Positions 1 through 10,715 of a stretch of 64,000 nucleotides of DNA are shown in pieces. Positions within the stretch are counted from its first letter, which is position 1. Each line of letters starts with the position of its first letter. The stretch comes from Aselliscus stoliczkanus (taxonomy: Eukaryota > Chordata > Mammalia > Chiroptera > Hipposideridae): contig CM066731.1 in the NCBI GenBank assembly GCA_033961575.1, positions 79,195,501 to 79,259,500 on the forward strand, written 5' to 3'. The notes beneath the pieces were generated by a model, which had not been told where the DNA came from, searched no databases, and worked only from the letters and a program-made list of their open reading frames with translations. Position numbers and translations under genes: made by a program.

Positions 1-530
1 GCATCTCCATCTCAGCATGTTCAAAACTGATGTGTCTCCACCATTCCCTCCCTTCTGAATATTCTGCAGTATTCCTTGTAACCTGCCTCAGAGCTTGTTG
101 CCAACATTCATCCTGAGAGAAATCTGACCTTATCTTAACTATTCCTTATTCCTTATCCCCCTATCCTTCAAGGCCTGTCTATTCTAACCCCTTAACATCA
201 CAGAATGCCTCTATATTTCCATAAACCAATCACCAATTTATACATTCAAAGCACTGCAACTCCCGGGGCTCACTCTGTGTGGCCTTCCTGCCTGCTGCCT
301 GGCCCCTCCATCCATAGGTGCTACCCAAGGATCCTCCGAAGGCACAGATGTAGCGCTGCCACCCCTAATCTTGCAAATGTTAGTTTTTCCATGGTTCTGA
401 GAATAAACCTCAATCATGGCTAATCTGGACTGTCACGATCTTGAATCTGCTTAACTTTTTAGGCTTCTCTTTTACTCAACTCCATGAAACACCCGTCAAG
501 AAATTAAATTTTTAGTTTCTCAAGTTTTGG
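1..530. other. unassigned sequence
   Basis: I see no gene or recognisable repeat. A 72-codon reading frame at 205-423 has no family resemblance and is probably chance. Confidence 0.4.
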
Positions 531-537
531 GCTTTTT

Positions 538-612
538 TTTTCCTTTTAGTTTTCTCCTCCTCCTCCTCTTCTTCTTCCTTCTCCTCTTCTTCCTTCTTCT
601 CCTGCTTTTAAA
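538..612. repeat. TCC/TTC-rich low-complexity tract
   Basis: The plus strand is an almost pure pyrimidine run of TCC and TTC triplets. It is a low-complexity tract and not coding. Confidence 0.85.
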
Positions 613-734
613 ATATGCTCTGGACCTGTCTGTTTGATAGACTCACTCTTCTGACTTGCTAAGTCCTTCTCACATTCCAGCATTTGGAAGCCATCCCCAG
701 TTCCATAAGATTGTTTCGTTTGTTTTTTTTAAAT

Positions 735-1226
735 TGGGGAATTGGGCGAGGGGAAGAGTGATGGGGAATTGGGGAGGGGGACCAGCCAAGTTGTTTTTCT
801 TCATTCTTAATTGTGGAGGGCACCAGTTACCATCTGGCTGCCCATTTGCAGCTCGTGGCCTCTGAGCTCAAGGTGCTGTGTTACAATCTTAGTTTTGATT
901 GGCATCCATCCCATGGGGGAGTCGAACAAGCAACCTTGTTAACAGCACGTGCTCTATCCACTGAGCCATCCTGGTGGCAGCTCAGCTCAAGGTGCCGAGG
1001 TCAGTATTACTTGTGCGCAGGTGTAGCCAACTATCGAACAGGCAGTCTTGTTAGGAGAACATGCTCTCTCACCAGCTGAGCCATCCTGCCACTTGTTGGC
1101 AGATCAATAGCAGCTCAGCTCAAGAAAAGCATCACTGGCCTATGTGGGAATTGAACTGGCAGCCCTGTTGCTCAGAACTCACGTTCTTAAGGGAACTCTT
1201 AACCAACGGAGCCAATCGGATGGCTC
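735..1226 (-). mobile_element. trimeric tRNA-like SINE
   Basis: On the minus strand three tRNA-like modules follow one another. Their box-A-like starts (ggctcagtggatagag and related) lie near 1220, 1085 and 970, and each has a box-B-like motif such as gttcgactccc. The left end is G/T-rich on the plus strand, like the tail of the composite SINEs at 15.5, 23.0 and 50.8 kb. The first and third modules are the best preserved. I infer one composite SINE. Side-by-side insertion of separate SINEs is the alternative, but I saw no TSDs between the modules. Confidence 0.55.
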
Positions 1227-1653
1227 CCCTTTTTCTTTTTTTTCTGCCACACAATTTAACGTCACCACATCCATCCCCCATCCCAGCACCCATCACTGTT
1301 CAGCGCTTTTGCTTATTTCAGTGTCTGTCTCCCTGCACAGTCATGCTCTCTCTGAGCGTGAGAACAGGTCTGTATTACCTAATGGTGCCACTCCAGGGGC
1401 TGGTACAGGGCTATATTAGGTGTTTGCTTAATGGATGCAGCTATGATTATTCTTTCTTTCTATTCAACAATGCTTCAAGGCATTATCTCCATTTTAGAGA
1501 GTGGAAGTGTAAGGCTGAAGGAAGTCTAGGATGGCTCAAAGTCAAATGGTTGAGTTAGAATTAAAAACAAGCTGTTTCTGATCCTAATTACATATTTTTC
1601 TTCCATAATAAACTGCCTTTCTCAACTGTAAAGTGATATAGAGTAAATAGTAT
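1227..1653. other. unassigned sequence
   Basis: No gene is visible. Open frames here overlap the SINE edge and have no recognisable product. Confidence 0.4.
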
Positions 1654-2135
1654 GTGTGGTGGGCTGAACATGACCTCCCAAAGAAATCTACATCCTCTTT
1701 CCAGAGCCTGTGAATGTTACTTTATATAGAAAGGAACTTTGTAGATATGATTATTTAGGGATATATAGGATTTAGGGATATATAGATTACCTTGGATTAT
1801 TGGGGTGGGGAGGGGGAGGCTAAATGTACTAACAGAGAGATATTTTACCACAGAAGAGGAAGTAGGAGATGTGGGGACAAAAGTAAGAGGTTGGAGTGAC
1901 ATGAGGAAGGAGTCAGGAGCCAAGGAAAGCAGGCAACCTTTAGGAACTGGAAAAGGCAGGGAAACAGGTTCCCCCTGGAGCCTCCAGAAGGAACCAGCCC
2001 TGTGGACCTCTTGCCTTGGGTGCAGTGAAACTGATTTAGGATTTCTAGTCTTGAGAACTGTAAGAGAATGAATTGTGTTATATTAAGCAACCATGTCTGG
2101 GGTAACATGTTACAGCAGCAACAAAAAACTAGTAT
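1654..2135 (+). mobile_element. MLT1-type LTR (ERVL-MaLR), solo
   Basis: The order of landmarks matches MLT1 LTRs: a start with ggtgggctgaac and a cctcccaaag motif, a purine-rich middle (accacagaagaggaag), the segment ggagcctccagaaggaacc, then cttgagaactgtaagag, and an end with gttacagcagcaacaaaa. No internal retroviral sequence adjoins it, so it is probably a solo LTR. The subfamily cannot be set by eye. Confidence 0.8.
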
Positions 2136-2426
2136 ATATGTAACTAAGAAAAATGCAATATATATAATACATATGTGAACAGTAGGCATTCTTATTAAAT
2201 CCAACCTCTTGAGTGGCCATCTCTTTATTTGGATAAGGAGATTCAGCTGCAATCATTAAATGGCTGGAAGGCCACACAATTCACTGAAAAGCCTGAATCC
2301 AAAAAGCAAACAGTTTATGATGTGGTAGGAACAAACAAAATTAAAGCTTGGTGTTATAAGCTGATGTCCAGCTTTCCCTTTAAAAAAAAAAAAAAAAGCA
2401 AAAAAAACTTCAAAAAGTTAATTTTT

Positions 2427-2530
2427 CTTTTTTTTTGAGCTCAGTGTCACTGGCCCTCACATGTGGGACCCGAACCAGTACCGCTGGCTTCCCAAGCCAG
2501 CGCTTAACCACCGTGCCACTCGGTGGGCCC
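2427..2530 (-). mobile_element. young tRNA-derived SINE
   Basis: Read on the minus strand it has the head ggcccaccgagtggcacgg, a gcgctggcttgggaagccag stem-like region, a box-B-like motif gttcgggtccc, the body gagggccagtgacactg and an A-rich tail. The flanks carry a near-exact TSD, aaaaagttaattttt, at 2412-2425 and 2531-2544. The head resembles a class II (Leu/Ser) tRNA. It is one of about eight copies in the window. Confidence 0.9.
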
Positions 2531-2544
2531 AAAAAGTTAATTTT

Positions 2545-3129
2545 TTTAAAAAGAAAATTATTTATGACTTTCTTCATGTTCTCTAATGACAAGATCCAGT
2601 AGAAAGGGCAAATAGAATTGGCCTATGGCTTTCAAAAACATCTTTTAAATTGTTTAATAAGATAATAGAATTAGTCCCAGTTATCTCAGTAATTGCTTAA
2701 ATACTATTTGTTACTTTAAAATTGTATTGGCCTTCAGGCATAATTAGGTTTCACATTGCAGCATACCAAAGACACTTATTTAGTGAACTTCAAAGTGCTT
2801 TGTGCTACATGCCACTTAACCACACAGATACCTGACTAGCCTTATGTCCCATAGGTATAGGAATATTTCACACAGCTTTAGGCAGGAACTGGGGCCAGTT
2901 GTTACCAAGCATTTCCTTCTAGTCTTGAGCTCTCAGTTTTGTTTAAATCAGGCATTTCCTACATTCTCCTTCTGGTGTGGCTAGAAAACTCGGTGGTTTG
3001 TTCAGTCATTCTTTTCAGAAGCTCCTCACATACCCCTTCCCCTCGTAGTTACCTTCCTTGTAAATGTCTTAGTTCAGAGTCATGTCCTATCTCATATGGA
3101 TTAGACTTAGGAACATTCTCCCTGCTGCC
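2545..3129. other. unassigned sequence
   Basis: AT-rich sequence with no recognisable gene or repeat. The frame at 2939-3136 is not supported. Confidence 0.35.
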
Positions 3130-3645
3130 TCAATAGCTGTTTATGCCCTTAGAGTAAATGACAAAGTCATTCAGTACCTACAAAGCCCTGTATAATATGT
3201 TTTCTCTCACACATTTTGGGTCACACAACTGGGCTCCTATCTATCTGGACGTGGAGTCTAGGGCATGGTCTTGCCTCGGGATGTGTGCGTTCCCTGCTTC
3301 TCTTCCTGAAGGTCCTCCCACAAATGTCCAAATGTCTCACTATCTCACCTCTTTCAGATCTTTCCATAAATATCACCTCAGTAGGGCCTTGCTGGCATCC
3401 AAACTGAAATTATTACTCCCCCAAACACTTTCCATCTGTTTTCCTGGCTTTATCTGTCACCATTCTATATACTACACAGTATTTATTTATCTTGTATATG
3501 GTGTCTGCTCTCTCACCAGAAGCTAGGCTCTCTGAAGGCAGGGGGTTTTGTCTGCTTTCTTCAATGTTGTTGTATTCCCAGTTCCTTCGAAAGGGTCTGG
3601 CACATAATAGGGATGCAAAAATTTGGTTAAATAAACAATTCTGTA
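3130..3645 (+). mobile_element. L2 LINE 3' remnant
   Basis: The order matches the L2 3' end: a segment like tccataaatatcacctcag, then agggccttgctggc, then gaaggcagggggttttgtc, then ggtctggcacataataggg followed by an AT-rich tail. Divergence is high, as expected for an ancient mammalian L2. No reverse-transcriptase motif is left. Confidence 0.7.
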
Positions 3646-4600
3646 ACCAATCTCTTTTTACTCAGTGAGATCATTATATAACAGAGCTTATCTTTCAAAA
3701 AAAAATAATTAAACATATCATCAGTTCCATGTTTGAAATTTAATAGTGGTTCTCTGTTAGAAATAGGTAAAATCCATATATTTCACTTGGATATACAAGT
3801 TGCTGTGCAATCAGACTTCAAATCTACCTACTTCTCATCCTCCCTCCCTATCAGACACATCAGAACCCATTATACACCTGCTGGAACCTGTCCCCATTTG
3901 CTCTGGATGCCCCAGTGCCTGATACACTCCTACCCAGTGACTTTGTTAACATCATCTTACAAGTCAAAGTTTGAACACTAGCTCTTTGCGAGAAAAAATG
4001 TTCCAACTCTCTAGAAGCTCAACTGTAGTGCTCTTATTATTATATTTCTGCAAGAATACCCCAGACTGCAAGGTAATATATCTGCTTATGCTTGACTCTC
4101 TCAATGGGCAAAGCTCTACTTTAAAGATTAGACTAGACCTTAGTCTGTCAGCAAATAGCCTAGCATATGTTCAATAAAGAAACATTGATTGAATTGAATG
4201 AAAGAAATAAGGAAGAAATTACTTTGATTGTAGGAATTTAGAGTAGTTTCCCCTTCTTCATCACCAAACTTTTTCATCTCCTGGCATAACTAGAAGTTTT
4301 ATGTGCTCTATACCAAGAATAATTGAAGGAGGTTATTCTTGGAGAAGGAGACTGGCCTGGGATCTTAGTCACCCCAATGCCCAAAACACTAATAGCATCA
4401 GTATCTCTGGCTGTCTGAAACTCACCTGAAGTACAGTAGATGGGACATTCCAGATTAAGGGGCTACAACTGCAGTGAGAAAGTATTTTGGTGCCATTTGT
4501 ACCTCACTTCTGTTTAGTAAGGATAAAAATCTTTCCTCTGTTGGATTTCAAGTCTCATAGTTAATAACAAAGCTGGGACTTTCCCCACTCTGTCCATTCA
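3646..4600. other. unassigned sequence
   Basis: No gene recognised. Around 4130-4200 there is a short motif like the LINE-2 tail (gttcaataaagaaacattg) that may be a small repeat scrap. Confidence 0.3.
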
Positions 4601-4624
4601 GCCATGGACTCGGTGACCCAGGGA

Positions 4625-5165
4625 AATACAGTTTTCCCCCACAATACAAAAGTAGAGTGTTCCTATGAAGCTTTCTGTAAGCAGAAATGGGGTAAAGCAA
4701 AAAAGGGATTACCATAAATTTATATGGAAAACATTTTGATCATTCTCCTAGACCCCAAAAATAACTTACCAAATAATACCAAATATATTTAATTCTATCC
4801 AGTTTTATGCTAAGCATAACAGCCTTACAATTTCTCATAGGCTTTTCCAATAGTTTAAGACACAGCTTGCTAACAAATCACAAAATAAAGTGAGATAGAG
4901 TACAAGTGCTCACAGACACAGTTCAAAGCCATTGGGCTTGATGCTGAGAGGCTGGGTGTAGTTCACGGGAAAGGAGTTTGGGGGGGGGGGCTCTCTAGTT
5001 TCCTCTATAAGAGCAAATGCAAAACAAATGCTGTAGACTATTTTCACTTTTTGCCTTTTTTCATATAAGCGAAAATCCTCTGGATTTCTTTCGGTTAGTG
5101 AAAACATGTACTAATGCAGATTTTTGTAAAAGTGAAGTGGCTTAATACAACCTTTCAAAAATCAA
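4625..5165. mobile_element. possible old DNA transposon (unclassified)
   Basis: The left portion (ctgtaagcagaaatggggt) and the right portion (catataagcgaaaatcctc) have the feel of degraded inverted ends around an AT-rich centre with a G12 run at 4979-4990. I could not assign a family or find a clean TSD. It may simply be unique sequence. Confidence 0.3.
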
Positions 5166-5305
5166 TGGATACCTGTATACAGATAAACTTCATATCTGTG
5201 TAAATACTTTTATGCCTTAAGTACATTCAAAGAGATAATAAAATATATTTTCAATGATGGTATTTAGACTTAAATAAGCCAAAAAACACAAATAATTGGG
5301 CTGTT

Positions 5306-6429
5306 GGGACTTCTGGTAAAATGGCGGAATAGACAGATGCTGTGCTAACCGCCTCCCAGGATCACACCAAAATTACAAACAAATTATACAGCATTCAACC
5401 ACAGAGGTCCCCGGAACACTAGATGAACAGAACCACTAAACGAAGAACTGAAAGAGGAGGCCACGTCAAGTCTGGTAGGAGAGGCGGAGATGAGAGAGGG
5501 CGAACGCCATGAGGGAAGCCCCAGCTGTGGAGAGGCTTCTCTGGTTTGGGGAGAAACACTCTGGCCGCACACCAAGCTCACCAGCCCAGAGTTCCTTTGC
5601 CAGAAAGAGGAGTTCCAAGATAACAGGCAGTAGAAATCAGTGAGGACTCTCTTTGCTCAGCTTGGTGAGACAAAGAGCAGCTAGAGAATCACTGGGGCCA
5701 GTACACCGGCTTGCTCGCCGGTGAGCACTTACCTGGTTCCTGGTAGAGGGAGTAGCTGTGTGAGCCGGGCCCAGGAGACCGCAGGGAAGGACTGTACTGA
5801 GCATCTTTGGTGCAAAGGTTGGAGGTTTTTGAACTATTGTTCCCCTGGTGTGGAGCCTGCAAGCAAGTGGTGTAAAGATGGGCGCCATTTTTTCAGGGTT
5901 GGGCCCTCCCACAGAGGGTCAGGTCCAGGACCTCACTGGTCTGGTGGAATTGGCGCAGAAGTGTGTGTGTGCACACGTGCATGCGGCCTTAGATCCCCAG
6001 CCTCCGCCCAGCTTATACTGTGTTGCCAGGGAAATGCTGGGCGGGTGCCCTCCGGCTCCAACAGGCTACTCACTGAGACCCAGGAGTGCACGGCGGCAGG
6101 TTGGATCCCCACCCTCTGCACAGCTTGTGCAGCATTGCCAGGGAAACACCTGGTGGGCGCACTCTGGCTCCAACAGGCTGTTCACTGAGACACGACAGTG
6201 TGCAAGCCGCATTGGGTCCCTGCTCTCCGCACTGCACTTGCAAAGTTGCCAGGCTGGTGATTGGTTGTTGGGATGCTCGGCCTGATCTGCGAGCGGCTGA
6301 CTGGGACAGACTGAGACTGGAAGTTTTCCTGGGAGTGTTGGGCCATGAGCTGTGTGCCTGCGTGATCCAGCCAGGGCTCTCCTGGTGATCTATCTAATAC
6401 ATCAAAGAAATCCCAGATCAACAGCCAGA
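5306..6429 (+). promoter_or_regulatory. L1 5' UTR with ~110-bp monomers and YY1-like site
   Basis: The element starts gggacttctgg followed by aaaatggcgg, close to the YY1-type motif at the head of L1 promoters. The 3' half contains about two and a half tandem units with a period near 110 bp. The marker agggaaatgc and its variants lie at 6028, 6140 and about 6251, each near caacaggctnctcactgag. The same units occur in the L1 at 61.8-62.1 kb and in reverse at 58.39-58.62 kb. By position this is the internal promoter region; activity is inferred. Confidence 0.7.
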
Positions 6430-7320
6430 ACGGGGAAACAAAGAAACATGTCACAAGTAAAAGATCAGAAGAAACTTCTAGAAATGGAACCAAATGAAAC
6501 ATAGGGATCCAACATTTCAGAGACAGAGTTTAGAACACTGATGACAAGAATGTTTAACAAAGTTAGTGAGGACATAAGGAAGGATAGAGAAATCATAAAA
6601 AACAACCAGTTAGAACTAAAGAATACAATACCTGAAATGAAGAACACACTCAAAGGAATCACCAGTAGAGTAGATGAAGCAGTGGAGCGGATCAGCGATT
6701 TGGAAGACAAAATAGCAGAAATCACCCAGTTGGCACAACAAAAAGACCAAAGAATAAAAAAACAATGAAAATTGTTTAAGAGCGCTGTGGGACAAGATGC
6801 TGCACAACCACCTTAGACTCATAGGAATACCAGAAGGAGAAGAGAAGAAACAATGGGTCAAGAATGTATTTGAAAAAATAATGACTGAAAACTTCCCTAC
6901 CCTGGTGAAGGAAATCAACATACATGCCCAGGAAGTGCAGAGGGTTGCAAACAAGCTGAACCCAAACAGGTCCAGACCAAGACACATCATAGTTAAAATG
7001 GCATAGGTTAAAGACAGAGACACAATCCTAAAAGCAGCAAGAGAAAGACAGCAGGTTACATACAAAGGAACTCCTATTAGACTAACACCTGACTTGTCTA
7101 CAGAAACTCTGCAGGCCAGAAGGGAGTGGCAGGAGATATTCAAAGTGACACAAAATAAAGGCCTACAACCAAGATTGCTCTAACCAGCATAGCTATCACT
7201 TAAAATTGAAGGAGAAATAAAGAGCGTCTCAGAAAAGAACAAGCTTAAGGAATTCATTACCACCAAGCCAGCATTGCAAGAAATCTTAAAAGGGCTTTTT
7301 TTCAACAAAAGAAAGGGGTA
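6430..7320 (+). pseudogene. L1 ORF1 protein remnant
   Basis: ORF1 encodes the RNA-binding chaperone that coats L1 RNA. The remnant keeps the coiled-coil-like N-terminal half (SEDIRKDREIIKNNQLEL, ISDLEDKIAEI), the middle RNA-binding region (LRLIGIPEGEEKK) and the C-terminal part (RHIIVKMA, LQARREWQEIFKVTQNKG). Breaks: the start codon expected at 6430-6432 is ACG (the minus-strand copy has ATG), an early TAG near 6500, a frame change near 6768, and further stops near 7005, 7180 and 7190. It cannot make a full protein. Confidence 0.85.
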
Positions 7321-7360
7321 AACAAGCTAACACAGGGAGACCAGGAATACAAATAATAAA

Positions 7361-7945
7361 ATGGCAATACATACGCATCTATCAATAATCGTTTTAAATG
7401 TGAATGGTCTAAATGCTCCAATCAAAAGACAGAGAGTGGCTGAATGGATACGAAAATAGGACCCATGTATATGCTGTTTACAGATGGAATAAGATATTTC
7501 ATGCAAATGGAAGTGAGAAAAAAAAAGCTGGAGTACCAATGCTTATTTTGGACAAATTAGACTTTGAAATGACTACAATAAAAGACAAAGAAGGGCACGA
7601 TAAATCTAATAAACATCTATGCACCCAACATAGGAACTCCTAATTACATAGAACAGATTTTGACAGACATAAAGACAGTGATCAACAGTAACACTATCAG
7701 AGTAGGAGACTTCAACACCCCATTGTCACCAATGGACAGACCCTTAAAATCAACACAGAAAGAGGGGCCTTAAATGACACTTTAGACCAGCTGGACTTCG
7801 TTGATATTTTTAGAGCATTTCGCCCTGAAAAAACAGAATGTACAGTCTTCTCAAGTACACATGGGACATATTCCAAGATAGACCACGTTAGGCCACAAAA
7901 CAAGTCTCAGTAAATTTAAGAAGATTGAAGTCATATCAAGCAGAT
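7361..7945 (+). pseudogene. L1 ORF2 N-terminal remnant with internal deletions
   Basis: It begins atggcaatacat and runs through the start of the apurinic-type endonuclease region (LNVNGLNAPI-like, then NIYAPNIGTPNYI-like). Compared with the L1 at 63594-64000 it lacks about 47 bases near 7483 and about 35 bases near 7602, both frame-breaking. It then stops being ORF2 at 7945 and joins a 3' UTR-like module. No reverse transcriptase is present. Confidence 0.8.
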
Positions 7946-8666
7946 ATAAAGGAAAAACTGATGGTTGCTGCTGGGAGGGGGTGGGGATGAGGAAGCGGGG
8001 GAAGGTTTTGGACAGCGTAGGTGTCCTATGCTGGACTACATTGTTTCCGCAGGGATATGGGCGCAGTTCTTGGAATGTAATTGATAACCATGTGAATAGG
8101 CTATTATGTTAAATGAAATAAGTCAGTCGGAGAAAGACAAGTACCATATGATCTCAGTTATATGTGGAATCTGAAAAACTGAATGAACAATCAAAGTAAA
8201 AAGACTCGTAGATATAGAGGAAAAACTGAGGGTTGCTTGTTGGGAAGGGGTTGGGGATAAGGGAGAAGGGGAAGGGATTAGACAGCATAAATAGCAACTA
8301 CAATATTGCCACAGGGATATGAAACACAGTTCGGGGAATATAATAATGTTGTAAAAATTTTGTGGCATGTCAGATACTGACATGTCTTGTTAGGGAGACT
8401 ACTTCATGGATGGAGTAGAGGCTTGATCACTGCACTGTACACCTGAAGCTGATGTGTATAATATTGTATGCCAACTGTAACTGAATATATAGATAGTCAT
8501 GGGATGTGGAGTATACTGTGGAAGGGAGTCAAAGGAATTGTAGCGGATATGTATGATATGGGTGGGGGAGGAGTGGGTTGGCGAACTGGGGGAGGGGAAT
8601 TTTCACTTTGGTGGGTAAAGAGTATAACTATTGCATTGTGTTGTACACCTGAAACTAATTAAAAGA

Positions 8667-8705
<39 letters not shown>

Positions 8706-8707
8706 AT
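7946..8707 (+). repeat. duplicated L1 3' module and TAAA tail
   Basis: A G-rich segment (ggaaaaactgatggttgct, then gggagggggtgggg) at 7955-8090 is repeated in diverged form at 8218-8350 after a piece of the ORF2 end (ttaaatgaaataagtcag). The second module resembles the L1 3' end at 32390-32860. The tail is a (TAAA)n run at about 8665-8705. The G-rich runs could form quadruplexes, a known L1 3' UTR feature. Confidence 0.75.
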
Positions 8708-8929
8708 ACAAATAATGGTGCTGTTTATCATTAGCCATTCAAAAGTAGAAATTTGCAGAAATATTGTGGAGATTGGACACAGATTATTTTGATTCATAAC
8801 ACATGTTATACATGTGTTTGTAAAGAATCAATCATAAAACTGTATGAGAAGGGAGACACAGTTTTATCATTAATAAAGAATGAGCCAGAAGTAAATAAAA
8901 GTGTGAAATGCAAGAAGGTAAATAATAAC

Positions 8930-9235
8930 TCAACTCTTCGGGGTTTTGATCTAACTGATGGTTCCAGATGGAAGGAGGGTGGAGGGATGAGTGAAAAAAG
9001 TGAAGGGATTAAGAAGTACAAATTGATTGTTACAATGTAGTAATGGGGATGTAAAGCACAACATAGAGAATATAGTCAATATTATTGTAATAACTGTGTT
9101 TAGTGCCAAGTGGGTACCTGAATTATCAGGGGCATCACTTTGTAAATTATATAAATGTTTAACCGCTATGCTGTACAACTGAAATTAACATAAAATTCTA
9201 TTACATGTCAACTGTATTTGAAAATAAGATAAAAG
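8930..9235 (+). mobile_element. older L1 3' end
   Basis: Landmarks of an L1 3' UTR are visible: gtacaaattgattgttac, then cataga gaatatagtcaa with tattattgtaataactgt, then a short AT tail. It is diverged and 5'-truncated, with no coding part. Confidence 0.6.
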
Positions 9236-10199
9236 ACCTGATCTACATAAATTAAAAATATTATATGTTTTGTGACTAAAAGTAACCACTTTTTCAGACA
9301 GAATGCAATCTGATTTTTGTGTGAATCTCAAATGTATTCGTAGTTGCATTTGATCCTGGATTTCATTTTCATTTAACTTTAATACCAAGAAAGGATACTG
9401 TTTATTTTGTGTTATTCCTTCCCATCCAAATGAGATCTGTGACATTTAACAGAATGTTGAAAAGCTAGACTGAAGGCTATATGTACTTAACTACTACATT
9501 TATAAGCAACATTGAGTCTCTAGTCTAAAAATAACTCTCACTTCTTCTAATTTCCATATCCTTTCTTAGTCTAACTATATTAATGAAAAGGAAACCCCTA
9601 AGCACTCTAATTACATACACATGCAGTTACTTAATTCTATAACATCTAAAGAGGTCTCATATTTTCCTCTAAAATCCTGAACTGAATACTATAAAGGACG
9701 AGAGCATAGATTTTATTTTTTAACAGTATTACCTAAATTCCAGCCAAAACATCATGGGGAAATTTAACATATAAAAAATATAATTTTAAAAGCAGAATTG
9801 CTCTGGCAGATGCAGACTCATGTTCCTGGGATTGTTCCCTCTGGGAGCACCCTTCATCTGTTCTGAGGACTGCATGAAGCATGGTCTGAAAATCGAAGCT
9901 CTAGATTTGTGTACACAATGCAAAATCTACAGATAGGGAAGGAGAGTGACAATCCTATTTATCTTTCACAAAATTTCCAGACCTGAGTGACCAGTTGGTC
10001 CTAGGAGTCAAAAAGTGGAAAGGACCTAACAAGAACCATCAGCCCTGGGCAGGAGCATCTTCCTGGTCCAGAGTGAAGAAAAAGCCTAAGCAGCTGAGAC
10101 ACTTCCAGAGACATGTGGAAATGGTACAAGGATGACCAAGCAGGGTGACAAACAGAAGGAAATGCAAAGAGACCTGTGAGGGAGCCACATGTGAGCACA
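9236..10199. other. unassigned sequence
   Basis: No gene or clear repeat. The minus-strand frame at 10001-10198 overlaps the next L1 tail and is not supported. Confidence 0.35.
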
Positions 10200-10400
10200 A
10201 AAATTCACAGACACAGACAACAGTGTAGAGGTTACCAGCGGATATGGGGGGAAGGGGTAGAGGAGGTCAAATAAATGGTGATGGAAGGAGAACTGACTCT
10301 GGGTGGTGAACACACCATGCAATACATTGAATATGTATTATAGAATTGTACACTTGAAACCATATAATTTTACTCACCAATGTCACCACAATAAATTTAA
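10200..10400 (+). mobile_element. L1 3' end (L1MA-like)
   Basis: The segments gtagaggttaccagcgg, ggtgatggaaggagaactg, gtggtgaacacaccatgc, attgtacacttgaaacc and accaatgtcaccacaataa follow the order of a laurasiatherian L1 3' UTR. It is a short, 5'-truncated copy. Confidence 0.7.
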
Positions 10401-10521
10401 TTAAGTGCAGCTAAGTAGACAAGAGCAGCATCAGGCTAGGGTCACCTGAGGTTATGAGGGATGGGACATGGTATCAGGGATAAAGGACAGGGTAAACATG
10501 TGCACAGTTTTCTGCTTTTTT

Positions 10522-10703
10522 TTTTTAATTGCCCCCATTTAATTTTTATTTATTTTAATTTTTGTTTTTTAGCTGAGCCATTCTGCCACCTGTTGGCAGC
10601 TCAACAGCAGCTCAGCTCAGGCTGGGCATTGAACTGCTGTTGCTCAGAGCTCAGCTTGCACTCTTGAGCGAACTCTTAACCAACTGAGCCACTTGGCCGG
10701 CCC
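10522..10703 (-). mobile_element. tRNA-derived SINE (Rhinolophoid-type)
   Basis: The minus strand begins gggccggccaagtggctcag and runs ttggttaagagttcgctc with a degenerate box B, ending in an A/T-rich tail. A direct repeat ttctgctttntt flanks it at about 10510-10521 and 10704-10715. Copies of the same kind lie at 31608-31732 and 35280-35422. Confidence 0.8.
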
Positions 10704-10715
10704 TTCTGCTTTCTT

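Larger units (their letters stand above)
5306..8707 (+). mobile_element. non-autonomous LINE-1 derivative, complete copy 1
   Basis: One insertion of about 3.4 kb flanked by an imperfect TSD: acaaataattgggctgtt at 5288-5305 and acaaataatggtgctgtt at 8708-8725. Order: 5' UTR with about 110-bp monomers (5306-6429), ORF1 remnant (6430-7320), the first part of ORF2 with internal deletions (7361-7945), a G-rich 3' UTR-like module (7946-8090), then a stretch from the ORF2 end plus a second 3' UTR module (8091-8660) and a (TAAA)n tail. The reverse-transcriptase portion of ORF2 is absent. A minus-strand copy at 56544-58899 shares the ORF2 deletions and the first module junction, so the structure belongs to a family. 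Confidence 0.85.

Noticed and set aside
6616..7143. 175-codon minus-strand frame opposite L1 ORF1 (likewise 57505-57789 plus)
   Set aside because: Antisense shadows of L1 ORF1; the sense strand has the recognisable protein.
5288..8725. Reading 8091-8707 as a second, separate L1 insertion
   Set aside because: No TSD occurs at 8091, and the outer TSD encloses the entire 5306-8707 unit; a single composite element is simpler.
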